Shown one piece after another: positions 1 through 6,398 of a stretch of 8,725 nt of DNA (position 1 is the stretch's first letter; each line of letters opens with the position of its first letter). The translations under genes were made by a program, and so were the position numbers. Below the pieces are notes generated by a model, which was not told the origin of the DNA, ran no database searches, and saw nothing but the letters and a program-made list of their open reading frames with translations. Source of the stretch: IDS-8 sp035304285. GTDB taxonomy: Bacteria; Pseudomonadota; Gammaproteobacteria; Steroidobacterales; Woeseiaceae. Location: contig DATGQI010000142.1 of the NCBI GenBank assembly GCA_035304285.1, forward strand, positions 1-8,725, read 5' to 3'.

Positions 1-1139
<1,139 letters not shown>

Positions 1140-1289
1140 AAAGCGCCCATAAGATCATGAATAAAGTTGTCCCTGCAATTGTCCATGCACCGGGTATCCA
1201 CTGAATGATGCACTGCACCGCGGGTGGGGTATTGCCGAAAACGGCGAACCGGGATTCGTTGATCACCGGCGACGTACGTTTGAGTCGCG

Positions 1290-1295
1290 TATTAT
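1290..1295 (+). promoter_or_regulatory. Possible -10 box for the aminopeptidase gene
   Basis: TATTAT lies 32 nt before the chosen aminopeptidase start, inside the 188-nt divergent spacer between aceE and that gene. It matches the sigma-70 -10 consensus at five of six bases, but no convincing -35 hexamer lies 16-18 nt upstream. If used, the leader would be about 26 nt long and would contain the purine run GGAAAGG at 1310-1316. Confidence 0.3.
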
Positions 1296-1327
1296 GGCCC
1301 AACAGGCCCGGAAAGGTTAGTGTTGAA

Positions 1328-2878
1328 ATGGCAGCTGAAATGGAACATGAGTCCCTTGCAAGCATGTACACGAAGGGACAGGAAAAAAGCCGCATAAAAA
1401 TCACGCAGGTAACGGCGGTCCCCACCGGCGCAGCAATAGCGAGCCTCGACCAGTTGCTGGTCGTGCTGCCGGAAAAAGTACCCTCCGCCGCATGGCGAAA
1501 CATCCCGCAGGGCAACAAGGTCCAGGCGCTGATGAGGCGGCGTTCGCCGGGGAACGCACCGGCGGTGAGAACCCGCATCAACAACAAGCGTCAGTCCCTG
1601 CTGCTGGTCGGCACTGTCGCGGCAAAAGGCGAAACATTCGATCTGCTTTCGTTCGCGCGGAAGATGGTGGCGGCCGCGGCGTCCGAACCCGGCGGCAATC
1701 TCGGCATCCTGGTGACGGGATTCAGTGACGATCACGCCGAACGCATCACGTCACATCTCACGACCGCTGCCCTGGCATCGGCCTTCAATCTGGCGGAATT
1801 CAAGACGAAGGCGAAGCCGCAACGAATCAGCAGTATTCGCATCCTCGGGCTTCGCGACCGCGTGGATCTAAGCCGGGTTGAGGCCGAGGCGCGCGGCAAT
1901 AATCTCGCGCGCTGGCTGACGGCGATGCCTCCGAACAAGCTGGACGCCGCTGAGTACATCGCGTTCTTGCGCAAGCTTTCGAAGGAGTACGGCTGGCGCT
2001 TCAAGAAGTATGGCGTCCGCGAACTCGAGTCAATGGGTGCAGGAGCATTCCTGGCCGTAGCGCAAGGCAACCAGGATCAAAGCGCTGGCATCGTCAGGTT
2101 GCAGTACCGGCCTGCTGCCGCTACCGATACGCCGGCCGTCAGCCTCGTCGGCAAGGGCATCATTTTTGATACCGGCGGGAACAACCTGAAGCCGTTTCTC
2201 TCGATGGCGGACATGCACATCGACATGGGCGGCAGCGCAGTCGCCGCCGGAGCACTGCTGGCGATGACGGAACTCGGGTACCCGCATGCCGTCGACTGCT
2301 GGATGCCGATTACCGAGAACCGGATCGGACCCGGTGCCTACAAGTCGCAGGACGTCATTACGGCTGCGAACGGCAAGACGATCGAAGTCGTGCATACGGA
2401 TGCCGAGGGACGTCTCGCACTTGCGGATGCTCTCGTTTTTGCCTGCAGGGAAAAACCCCGGCTCATCATCGACTATGCCACGCTGACCGGAGCCTGCATC
2501 AATGCGATTACCCGCGGTTACAGTGGCGTTTTCACGAACCGTCCGGACTGGCATCCGATACTGAAGAAATCCGGCCGCGACAGCGGCGAGCGCGTCTGGC
2601 CATTTCCGCAAGGGAAAGAGTTCCTGGACGAACTGGAGAGCGAGGTCGCCGACATCAAGCAATGCACGCCGGAAGCGGGAGGCGATCACATCCTGGCCGC
2701 GACGTTCCTGAACGAGTTCGTTGACAGCGACATCCCCTGGATTCATGTGGACCTCAGCGCATCGAAACGCAAAGGGGGACTCGGGGCTATCGCAACGGAC
2801 ATTACCGGGTTCGGGGTCAGTCTGACGATGGACCTGGTCATGGACAAGCAGCTGCCGGATCCTCCCGACACCCGATAA
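1328..2878 (+). CDS. Leucyl aminopeptidase family protein (peptidase family M17)
   Basis: Cytosolic two-metal aminopeptidase that removes N-terminal residues from peptides and so takes part in peptide turnover. From the ATG at 1328 it has 516 residues, close to E. coli PepA (503). The N-terminal half is the variable M17 domain and the C-terminal half (about 190-505) the catalytic domain. The whole active site is visible: GKGIIFDTGG with K276 and D281, NNLKP with K288, HIDMGG with D299, and HTDAEGRLALADAL with D358, E360 and R362, corresponding to the PepA metal ligands and catalytic Lys and Arg. HTDAEGR replaces the more usual NTDAEGR, so I do not assign pepA orthology. The frame is open back to 1205; I prefer 1328 because GGAAAGG lies 11 nt upstream, but ATGs at 1340 and 1364 are possible. 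RNase T starts 46 nt downstream with no terminator between, suggesting co-transcription. Confidence 0.93.
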   Translation: MAAEMEHESLASMYTKGQEKSRIKITQVTAVPTGAAIASLDQLLVVLPEKVPSAAWRNIPQGNKVQALMRRRSPGNAPAVRTRINNKRQSLLLVGTVAAKGETFDLLSFARKMVAAAASEPGGNLGILVTGFSDDHAERITSHLTTAALASAFNLAEFKTKAKPQRISSIRILGLRDRVDLSRVEAEARGNNLARWLTAMPPNKLDAAEYIAFLRKLSKEYGWRFKKYGVRELESMGAGAFLAVAQGNQDQSAGIVRLQYRPAAATDTPAVSLVGKGIIFDTGGNNLKPFLSMADMHIDMGGSAVAAGALLAMTELGYPHAVDCWMPITENRIGPGAYKSQDVITAANGKTIEVVHTDAEGRLALADALVFACREKPRLIIDYATLTGACINAITRGYSGVFTNRPDWHPILKKSGRDSGERVWPFPQGKEFLDELESEVADIKQCTPEAGGDHILAATFLNEFVDSDIPWIHVDLSASKRKGGLGAIATDITGFGVSLTMDLVMDKQLPDPPDTR

Positions 2879-2924
2879 CTTCGCCGCGCGACATAACGGG
2901 TTTCGATCTGATAAGGTTCTCTCG

Positions 2925-3605
2925 ATGAAACCCTTTGCGATCTGTGAACGCTTTCGCGGTTTTCTTCCGGTAGTGGTCGATGTCGAAACCGGCGGTTTCA
3001 ACTCACGGACAGATGCTCTGCTCGAGATTGCAGCGGTTTTCGTGGATGCGCATGAAGATGGAACGTTGACCCGTGGCAAGACCATCCGCTACCACGTGAA
3101 GCCCTTCGACGGCGCAAACATGGAACCTGCGTCACTTGCGGTCATCGGCATCGATCCCAACCACCCGTTACGTCCGGCGATAGATGAGCGCGACGCGCTG
3201 CAGCGGGTCTTTCGTGACGTAAGGAATGCAGTACGCGCGCAAGGATGCTCGCGGGCAATCCTGGTTGGCCATAATTCTTCTTTCGACCTTGCCTTTTTGA
3301 ACGAGGCGATCGAGAGAACCAAAATAAAGCGTAATCCGTTTCACCCGTTCAGCAGCTTCGACACCGCCACGTTGTGTGGTGTCGCCTTCGGGCAGACCGT
3401 CCTCTCGCGCGCTGTACATGCGGCGGGACTGAAGTGGGATGAAAGCCAGGCCCACTCCGCCGCCTATGACGCGGAGATCACGGCAGACGTTTTCTGCGAG
3501 ATCGTCAACCGCTTCCGCAGCGTGTTCGAATCCGCGCGGCAGCAAGACTTCCAGGTAATGGAAGACGCGATGCAAAATGGGGAAACGTTCGGCGAAGGTC
3601 GCTAG
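2925..3605 (+). CDS. rnt: Ribonuclease T
   Basis: DEDDh-family 3'-5' exoribonuclease that trims 3' ends of tRNA (including the CCA end in end-turnover), 5S and 23S rRNA precursors and other structured RNAs; it acts as a homodimer. The 226-aa product has the usual family length (E. coli 215) and all five catalytic acids and base: D19 and E21 in VDVETGGF, D121 in GHNSSFDLAFLN, and H177 and D182 in HSAAYDAE. The phrase NPFHPFSSFDTATL is also typical of RNase T rather than of the DnaQ proofreading subunit. The ATG at 2925 is supported by TAAGG at 2912-2916, 8 nt upstream. It follows the aminopeptidase closely and converges on grxD, whose stop codon overlaps its own within CTAG at 3602-3605. Confidence 0.96.
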   Translation: MKPFAICERFRGFLPVVVDVETGGFNSRTDALLEIAAVFVDAHEDGTLTRGKTIRYHVKPFDGANMEPASLAVIGIDPNHPLRPAIDERDALQRVFRDVRNAVRAQGCSRAILVGHNSSFDLAFLNEAIERTKIKRNPFHPFSSFDTATLCGVAFGQTVLSRAVHAAGLKWDESQAHSAAYDAEITADVFCEIVNRFRSVFESARQQDFQVMEDAMQNGETFGEGR

Positions 3606-3916
3606 ACCGCATTCTCCGCCATGAGTTGCTGCAGCTCGCCGGACTTGTACATCTCCACCACGATATCGCAGCCGCCGATCAGTTCGCCATTGACGTAGAG
3701 CTGTGGAAATGTCGGCCAGTTGGAGTAAGTTTTCAGGCCTTCCCGAATTTCCGGGTCCTCGAATATGTTCACATAAGCAAAAGGCTGCCCGATGGATTTG
3801 AGGGCCATCACAGTCTGTCCCGAAAAGCCGCACTGCGGAAAATCGGGAGTGCCTTTCATGTAAAGCAGCACCTTGTTTTCCTTCAACTGCTGCTCGATTC
3901 TTTCCTTTACATCCAC
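3602..3916 (-). CDS. grxD: Monothiol glutaredoxin, Grx4 family
   Basis: Small cytosolic CGFS-type glutaredoxin that binds a glutathione-coordinated [2Fe-2S] cluster as a homodimer or with BolA-type partners and serves Fe-S cluster trafficking and iron homeostasis. The 104-aa product spans the whole single-domain family. It shows KGTPDFPQCGFS with the active cysteine C29, then WPTFPQLYVNGELIGG (67-82) containing the cis-Pro of TFP and the GG that contact glutathione, then C83-D84. The start is GTG at 3916; the nearby ATG at 3912 is out of frame and meets a stop at once. AGGT at 3925-3928, 8 nt upstream, supports the GTG. A 5-bp hairpin (3946-3950 with 3960-3964) lies in the leader, with no clear role. 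The TAG stop is shared with rnt through CTAG. The BON lipoprotein gene lies 95 nt upstream on the same strand; joint transcription is possible but not shown. Confidence 0.96.
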   Translation of the reverse strand: MDVKERIEQQLKENKVLLYMKGTPDFPQCGFSGQTVMALKSIGQPFAYVNIFEDPEIREGLKTYSNWPTFPQLYVNGELIGGCDIVVEMYKSGELQQLMAENAV

Positions 3917-4011
3917 GTTGTCTTACCTGCCGAGTTGATTAATTCGTCCCGCAGACTCAGGGACTGAAACGATACTTCCAGTGACTTCTCTTACGACCCC
4001 CGTCAATCGGC

Positions 4012-4419
4012 TCAAGTTCCTCCGATCCTCAAACGACTGTCGACACGCTCCACGCCGTCAACGGCACCCGCCAGACGTATTGCGCGTTCGCGCGCCTCGT
4101 AGCTCCCGACCGTTCCGTGCAGAATCACCCGCCGGTTCACCGTTTCGATTCGCAGGTCGTACTGCCCCAGAACCGAATCGTCTTTCAACCTGTTGCTTAC
4201 CCTCGAGGCAAGAGCGCGATCGGCGGAGGCCTGGCTAGCGGAGCGCTGGTCGCCGCCGAGGCGAGTCCCATCACTGTTCCCGCCGCCAAGGAGCATGGCG
4301 GTGCAGCTTGAAAGCCCGAGCACCAGGATCGCTGCGATGCAAAGCCGCATTCCCTGTTGTCGTCGCCCCGGGTTTTCCCTAGTCATCGCGGGTGCCATTG
4401 TACGCGTGTCCTTCGCCAT
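4012..4419 (-). CDS. BON-domain lipoprotein
   Basis: Predicted envelope lipoprotein with one BON domain, a small alpha/beta fold thought to bind membranes or ligands and found in OsmY and DolP (YraP). From the chosen start it has 135 residues. A hydrophobic stretch (RLCIAAILVLGL) ends in the lipobox LSSC, giving lipidated Cys39; the next residue is Thr, so outer-membrane sorting is expected. A Ser/Gly/Ala-rich linker follows, then the BON domain at about 66-133, with the pattern VILHGTVGSYEARERAIRLA followed by VDGVERVDSRL. OsmY and DolP each carry two BON domains, so this is a minimal version. The start is uncertain: ATG 4419 has CCGGAA 8 nt upstream (4428-4433) and a fitting promoter, but it makes a long signal peptide; ATG 4386 (124 aa) or ATG 4350 (112 aa) give more usual ones. 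The function is not known. Confidence 0.85.
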   Translation of the reverse strand: MAKDTRTMAPAMTRENPGRRQQGMRLCIAAILVLGLSSCTAMLLGGGNSDGTRLGGDQRSASQASADRALASRVSNRLKDDSVLGQYDLRIETVNRRVILHGTVGSYEARERAIRLAGAVDGVERVDSRLRIGGT

Positions 4420-4444
4420 CCGTTCGATTCCGGTCAGGTTACGA

Positions 4445-4473
4445 ATTCGATGCATCAATTACTGTTGATTCAA
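4445..4473 (-). promoter_or_regulatory. Candidate sigma-70 promoter of the BON lipoprotein gene
   Basis: Read on the minus strand, TTGAAT (4468-4473) and TCGAAT (4445-4450) are separated by exactly 17 nt and each match the sigma-70 consensus at four of six bases. Transcription would begin near 4438, leaving about a 19-nt leader before the ATG at 4419. The -35 hexamer sits inside the GTTGATTCAAC palindrome, so a protein bound there would be expected to block this promoter. This is inference from sequence only. Confidence 0.4.
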
Positions 4474-4505
4474 CTAGATATGCTTGTTTATTAATGTTGA
4501 TTGAC
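4463..4505. promoter_or_regulatory. TGTTGATT repeat pair, candidate operator in divergent spacer
   Basis: Two exact copies of TGTTGATT (4463-4470 and 4495-4502) lie 32 bp apart, close to three helical turns, in an AT-rich patch of an otherwise GC-rich window. The first copy forms an interrupted palindrome GTTGA-T-TCAAC (4464-4474); the second continues as TTGAC. The spacer serves the divergently transcribed BON lipoprotein and PuuD-like genes. The arrangement resembles a dimeric regulator site, but no regulator can be named. Confidence 0.35.
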
Positions 4506-4563
4506 GTATCCGGAACGCTTTACCCTTGCCGCAACCGGACCTGCTTTTGCGGAACACGCACCT

Positions 4564-4569
4564 TATAAT
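4564..4569 (+). promoter_or_regulatory. -10 box for the PuuD-like gene
   Basis: A perfect TATAAT lies 76 nt before the ATG at 4646. The hexamer at the 17-nt -35 position (CTGCTT, 4541-4546) is a poor match, so the promoter would depend on the -10 or on an activator. The predicted leader (about 4576-4645) is A-rich and shows little secondary structure before the Shine-Dalgarno GGGAG (4632-4636). Confidence 0.5.
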
Positions 4570-4645
4570 GGTCGCGCCTCGATTAAGCCAACCAGAAAAA
4601 GAATCGGGACAACAACAAACAATAATCCCCTGGGAGAAACGATAC

Positions 4646-5260
4646 ATGAATCCTTTGAACTCCATTGCCGGCACCATCATCGCAGGTGTGGTCCTGGCAA
4701 TTATCCTTGTGCTGGTGACCATGGGCGATCACATCGTCGGCGTCATCCCGGTGAATTCGGTCATGATCTGGCTGCACGTGCTCTCGGGAATTACCTGGAT
4801 CGGCATTCTCTACTATTTCAATTTCGTGCAGGTTCCGGCGCTCGCACATGCTGCCAGCGACACCGGCGGTCCCGGCGGCGCCGGAATCACGAAGTATGTA
4901 GCGCCTCGCGCTCTGGCATGGTTCCGCTGGGGCGCCGTCGCCACCTGGCTTACGGGCGCGGCATTTCTCCTGCACCGCGGATTGCTGGACGATGCCTTCG
5001 CGCTCGGGATGCTGACGGACCCTGTCGATCCCTACTCGCTCACTATCGGCATGGGCGCCTGGCTGGGCACCATCATGCTGTTTAACGTCTGGGTTCTCAT
5101 TTGGCCGAACCAGAAGAAAATTCTGGGACTCGTCGAAGCGGGTGCCGAAGAAATCGGCAAGGCGAAACGCACCGCGTTTCTCGCATCGCGAACCAATACG
5201 CTGCTCTCGATCCCGATGATCATGTGCATGGTCGGAGCCGGCCACGGTTTCTTCATGTAA
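4646..5260 (+). CDS. PuuD-like integral membrane protein (urate oxidase N-terminal domain family)
   Basis: A 204-aa polytopic inner-membrane protein resembling the N-terminal membrane domain of the urate hydroxylase PuuD (Pfam Urate_ox_N). I recognise WLHVLSGITWIGILYYFNF (42-60), GAWLGTIMLFNVWVLIWPNQ (137-156) and the C-terminal RTNTLLSIPMIMCMVGAGH. Hydrophobic segments lie near 8-26, 38-66, 90-110, 131-153 and 184-203, so about five helices. Full PuuD proteins are roughly twice as long and end in a cytochrome c domain; no CXXCH motif is present here. H44, in a helix as in CopD and related membrane heme proteins, and H200 are possible heme ligands, but this is inference. The ATG at 4646 is fixed by GGGAG 9 nt upstream; the frame is open back to 4526, but that part is not protein-like. 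There are no purine-catabolism genes nearby, so urate oxidation should not be assumed. A strong terminator follows directly. Confidence 0.85.
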   Translation: MNPLNSIAGTIIAGVVLAIILVLVTMGDHIVGVIPVNSVMIWLHVLSGITWIGILYYFNFVQVPALAHAASDTGGPGGAGITKYVAPRALAWFRWGAVATWLTGAAFLLHRGLLDDAFALGMLTDPVDPYSLTIGMGAWLGTIMLFNVWVLIWPNQKKILGLVEAGAEEIGKAKRTAFLASRTNTLLSIPMIMCMVGAGHGFFM

Positions 5261-5274
5261 CGTCGCAAGACCGG

Positions 5275-5309
5275 AGCCCGGCACGTTGGATCGTGCCGGG
5301 CTTTTATTT
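5275..5309 (+). terminator. Rho-independent terminator after the PuuD-like gene
   Basis: AGCCCGGCACG (5275-5285) and CGTGCCGGGCT (5292-5302) form a perfect 11-bp GC-rich stem with a 6-nt loop, followed by TTTATTT. It begins 15 nt after the stop codon of the PuuD-like gene and separates it from nadC. Confidence 0.93.
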
Positions 5310-5332
5310 GCGCGCGTTCCGGACACCGGCCT

Positions 5333-5338
5333 TATGAT
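5333..5338 (+). promoter_or_regulatory. Candidate -10 box for nadC
   Basis: TATGAT lies 32 nt before the nadC start and just downstream of the terminator, where a new promoter is needed. It matches the consensus at five of six bases. The only -35-like hexamer is TTGCGC (5308-5313) at a long 19-nt spacing, so the call is tentative. Confidence 0.4.
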
Positions 5339-5370
5339 AGAGCCCATCGACCCCTGCCATCAGAGCCGCG

Positions 5371-6222
5371 ATGAACGAGTTACAGGCCGAAATCGAAAAG
5401 AACGTCGCTCTCGGGATTGCCGAGGATCTGGGTGCCGGCGACCTCACGGCCGCCCTGATCGAGGAGAAAGCAACGGCCGAGGCGGCGATCGTCGCCCGGG
5501 AGTTCATGGTGCAAGCCGGACGACCGTGGGTGGACGAAGTGTATCGTCGGCTCGACTCGCGGATCGTCATCGAATGGGCCGCCGGGGATGGCGATAAAGT
5601 CGCCGCCGGTGCGACTGTGGCCGTCCTGCGAGGGCCTGCCCGGCCGCTGCTCAGCGGCGAACGCACGGCTCTCAACTTTCTCCAGGTCTTTTCTGCAACG
5701 GCGACAACCACCGCCCGCTTCGTGGAAGCAGTGTCCGGCACCCGCGCGAAGATTCTCGATACCCGCAAGACCATTCCGGGCCTGCGGCTCGCGCAGAAGT
5801 ATGCTGTGCGATGCGGCGGCGGCGTGAATCACCGTTTTGGCCTGTACGACGCGATACTGATCAAGGAAAACCACATCCTTGGCGCCGGGGGCATTGCCAC
5901 GGCGGTCGGCGAGGCACGCCGACTGCACCCGGGAGTTCCGGTCGAGGTCGAGGTCGAGTCGATCGACGAACTGCGGCAGGGTTTGCAGGCGGGGGCCGAG
6001 CGATTGCTGCTAGACAACTTCAGCGTCGAACAGCTGCGGGAGGCGGTAGCGGTGAATCGCAAGGACGGCGATCCGCCGGCAGTGCTGGAGGCTTCCGGGA
6101 ATATGTCCCTGTCGACGGTGAGGACCGTTGCGGAAACCGGGGTGGATTATATATCTGTCGGAGCTCTGACCAAGAACATCGAGGCAATCGATCTGTCGAT
6201 GCGGTTCGGCTCGGGGATGTAG
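5371..6222 (+). CDS. nadC: Nicotinate-nucleotide pyrophosphorylase (quinolinate phosphoribosyltransferase)
   Basis: Converts quinolinate and PRPP to nicotinate mononucleotide, CO2 and pyrophosphate, the last step specific to de novo NAD synthesis; cytosolic homodimer. The 283-aa length is typical. Family motifs appear in order: EDLGAGDLT (18-26), ERTALNFLQ (97-105), DTRKTIPGLR (130-139), KYAVRCGGGVNHR (143-155), LIKENH (163-168), EVEVES (192-196 plus S197), LLLDNF (212-217), EASGN (240-244) and DYISVGALTKN (259-269). The basic residues that bind quinolinate and PRPP (R98, R132, K133, H154, R155, K165) and the acids E194 and D215 are all present. The ATG at 5371 has no strong Shine-Dalgarno. 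As I remember it, E. coli NadC ends soon after LSMRF; here GSGM follows and the TAG stop lies in a REP element. nadA and nadB are not in the window. Confidence 0.97.
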   Translation: MNELQAEIEKNVALGIAEDLGAGDLTAALIEEKATAEAAIVAREFMVQAGRPWVDEVYRRLDSRIVIEWAAGDGDKVAAGATVAVLRGPARPLLSGERTALNFLQVFSATATTTARFVEAVSGTRAKILDTRKTIPGLRLAQKYAVRCGGGVNHRFGLYDAILIKENHILGAGGIATAVGEARRLHPGVPVEVEVESIDELRQGLQAGAERLLLDNFSVEQLREAVAVNRKDGDPPAVLEASGNMSLSTVRTVAETGVDYISVGALTKNIEAIDLSMRFGSGM

Positions 6223-6242
6223 GAGCTCGCCATGCGAGCGAA
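6219..6242 (+). repeat. REP element 1, overlapping the nadC stop codon
   Basis: GTAG (6219-6222) is followed by a perfect hairpin, GCTCGC (6225-6230), loop CAT, GCGAGC (6234-6239), then GAA. A GTAG foot next to a short palindrome is the hallmark of REP sequences handled by REP-associated tyrosine transposases (RAYTs), and GTAGGAGC-arm-GCGAA resembles Pseudomonas-type REPs. The TAG of GTAG is the nadC stop. Confidence 0.75.
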
Positions 6243-6267
6243 ATGCGACGTAGCTTGCAGGACCTGC

Positions 6268-6294
6268 GAACTCGCCTGCATGGCGGGCTCCTAC
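6268..6294 (-). repeat. REP element 2, inverted relative to element 1
   Basis: On the minus strand it reads GTAGGAGCCCGCCATGC and onward, with hairpin arms GCGGGC (6283-6288) and GCCTGC (6274-6279) that pair through one G-T wobble around a 3-nt loop. Its first 17 bases match element 1 at 16 positions. The pair is inverted, with both GTAG feet outward, and between them lies GCAGG-A-CCTGC (6257-6267), so the unit could fold as one long branched hairpin, like a BIME. Confidence 0.75.
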
Positions 6295-6364
6295 AGGTGC
6301 CAGTCGAGCCGTTTCAACGAGGGACTAAACCGCGCATCCACCACCAACGCAGCGACTTTCAATC

Positions 6365-6385
6365 GTTCGCGTGGCGGGCTCCTGC
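6365..6385 (-). repeat. REP element 3, degenerate
   Basis: On the minus strand it reads GCAGGAGCCCGCCACGCGAA. The foot is GCAG instead of GTAG, and the second hairpin arm is cut to GCG, so the palindrome is no longer complete. It has the same orientation as element 2 and ends 14 nt before the stop of the convergent GGDEF-EAL gene. The stretch 6300-6360 between elements 2 and 3 shows no gene or further repeat that I can recognise. Confidence 0.6.
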
Positions 6386-6398
6386 AGGTCCGTTTTTG

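Noticed and set aside
2030..3085. 351-codon minus-strand open frame
   Set aside because: It lies antisense to the aminopeptidase and RNase T, both of which have complete active sites; the frame is open only through high GC content.
3946..3964. GTCCC/GGGAC hairpin upstream of grxD as a terminator or iron-responsive element
   Set aside because: The stem is only 5 bp with a 9-nt loop and no T-run, and it does not fit an IscR or Fur site that I can recognise.
4526..4645. Upstream extension of the PuuD-like frame
   Set aside because: It contains the promoter -10 box and the Shine-Dalgarno, and its translation does not resemble the family; the ATG at 4646 fits far better.
6219..6385. CRISPR array or insertion sequence end
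   Set aside because: The copies differ in orientation and sequence, the spacing is irregular, and no cas gene, transposase or target duplication is visible; REP elements explain the pattern.
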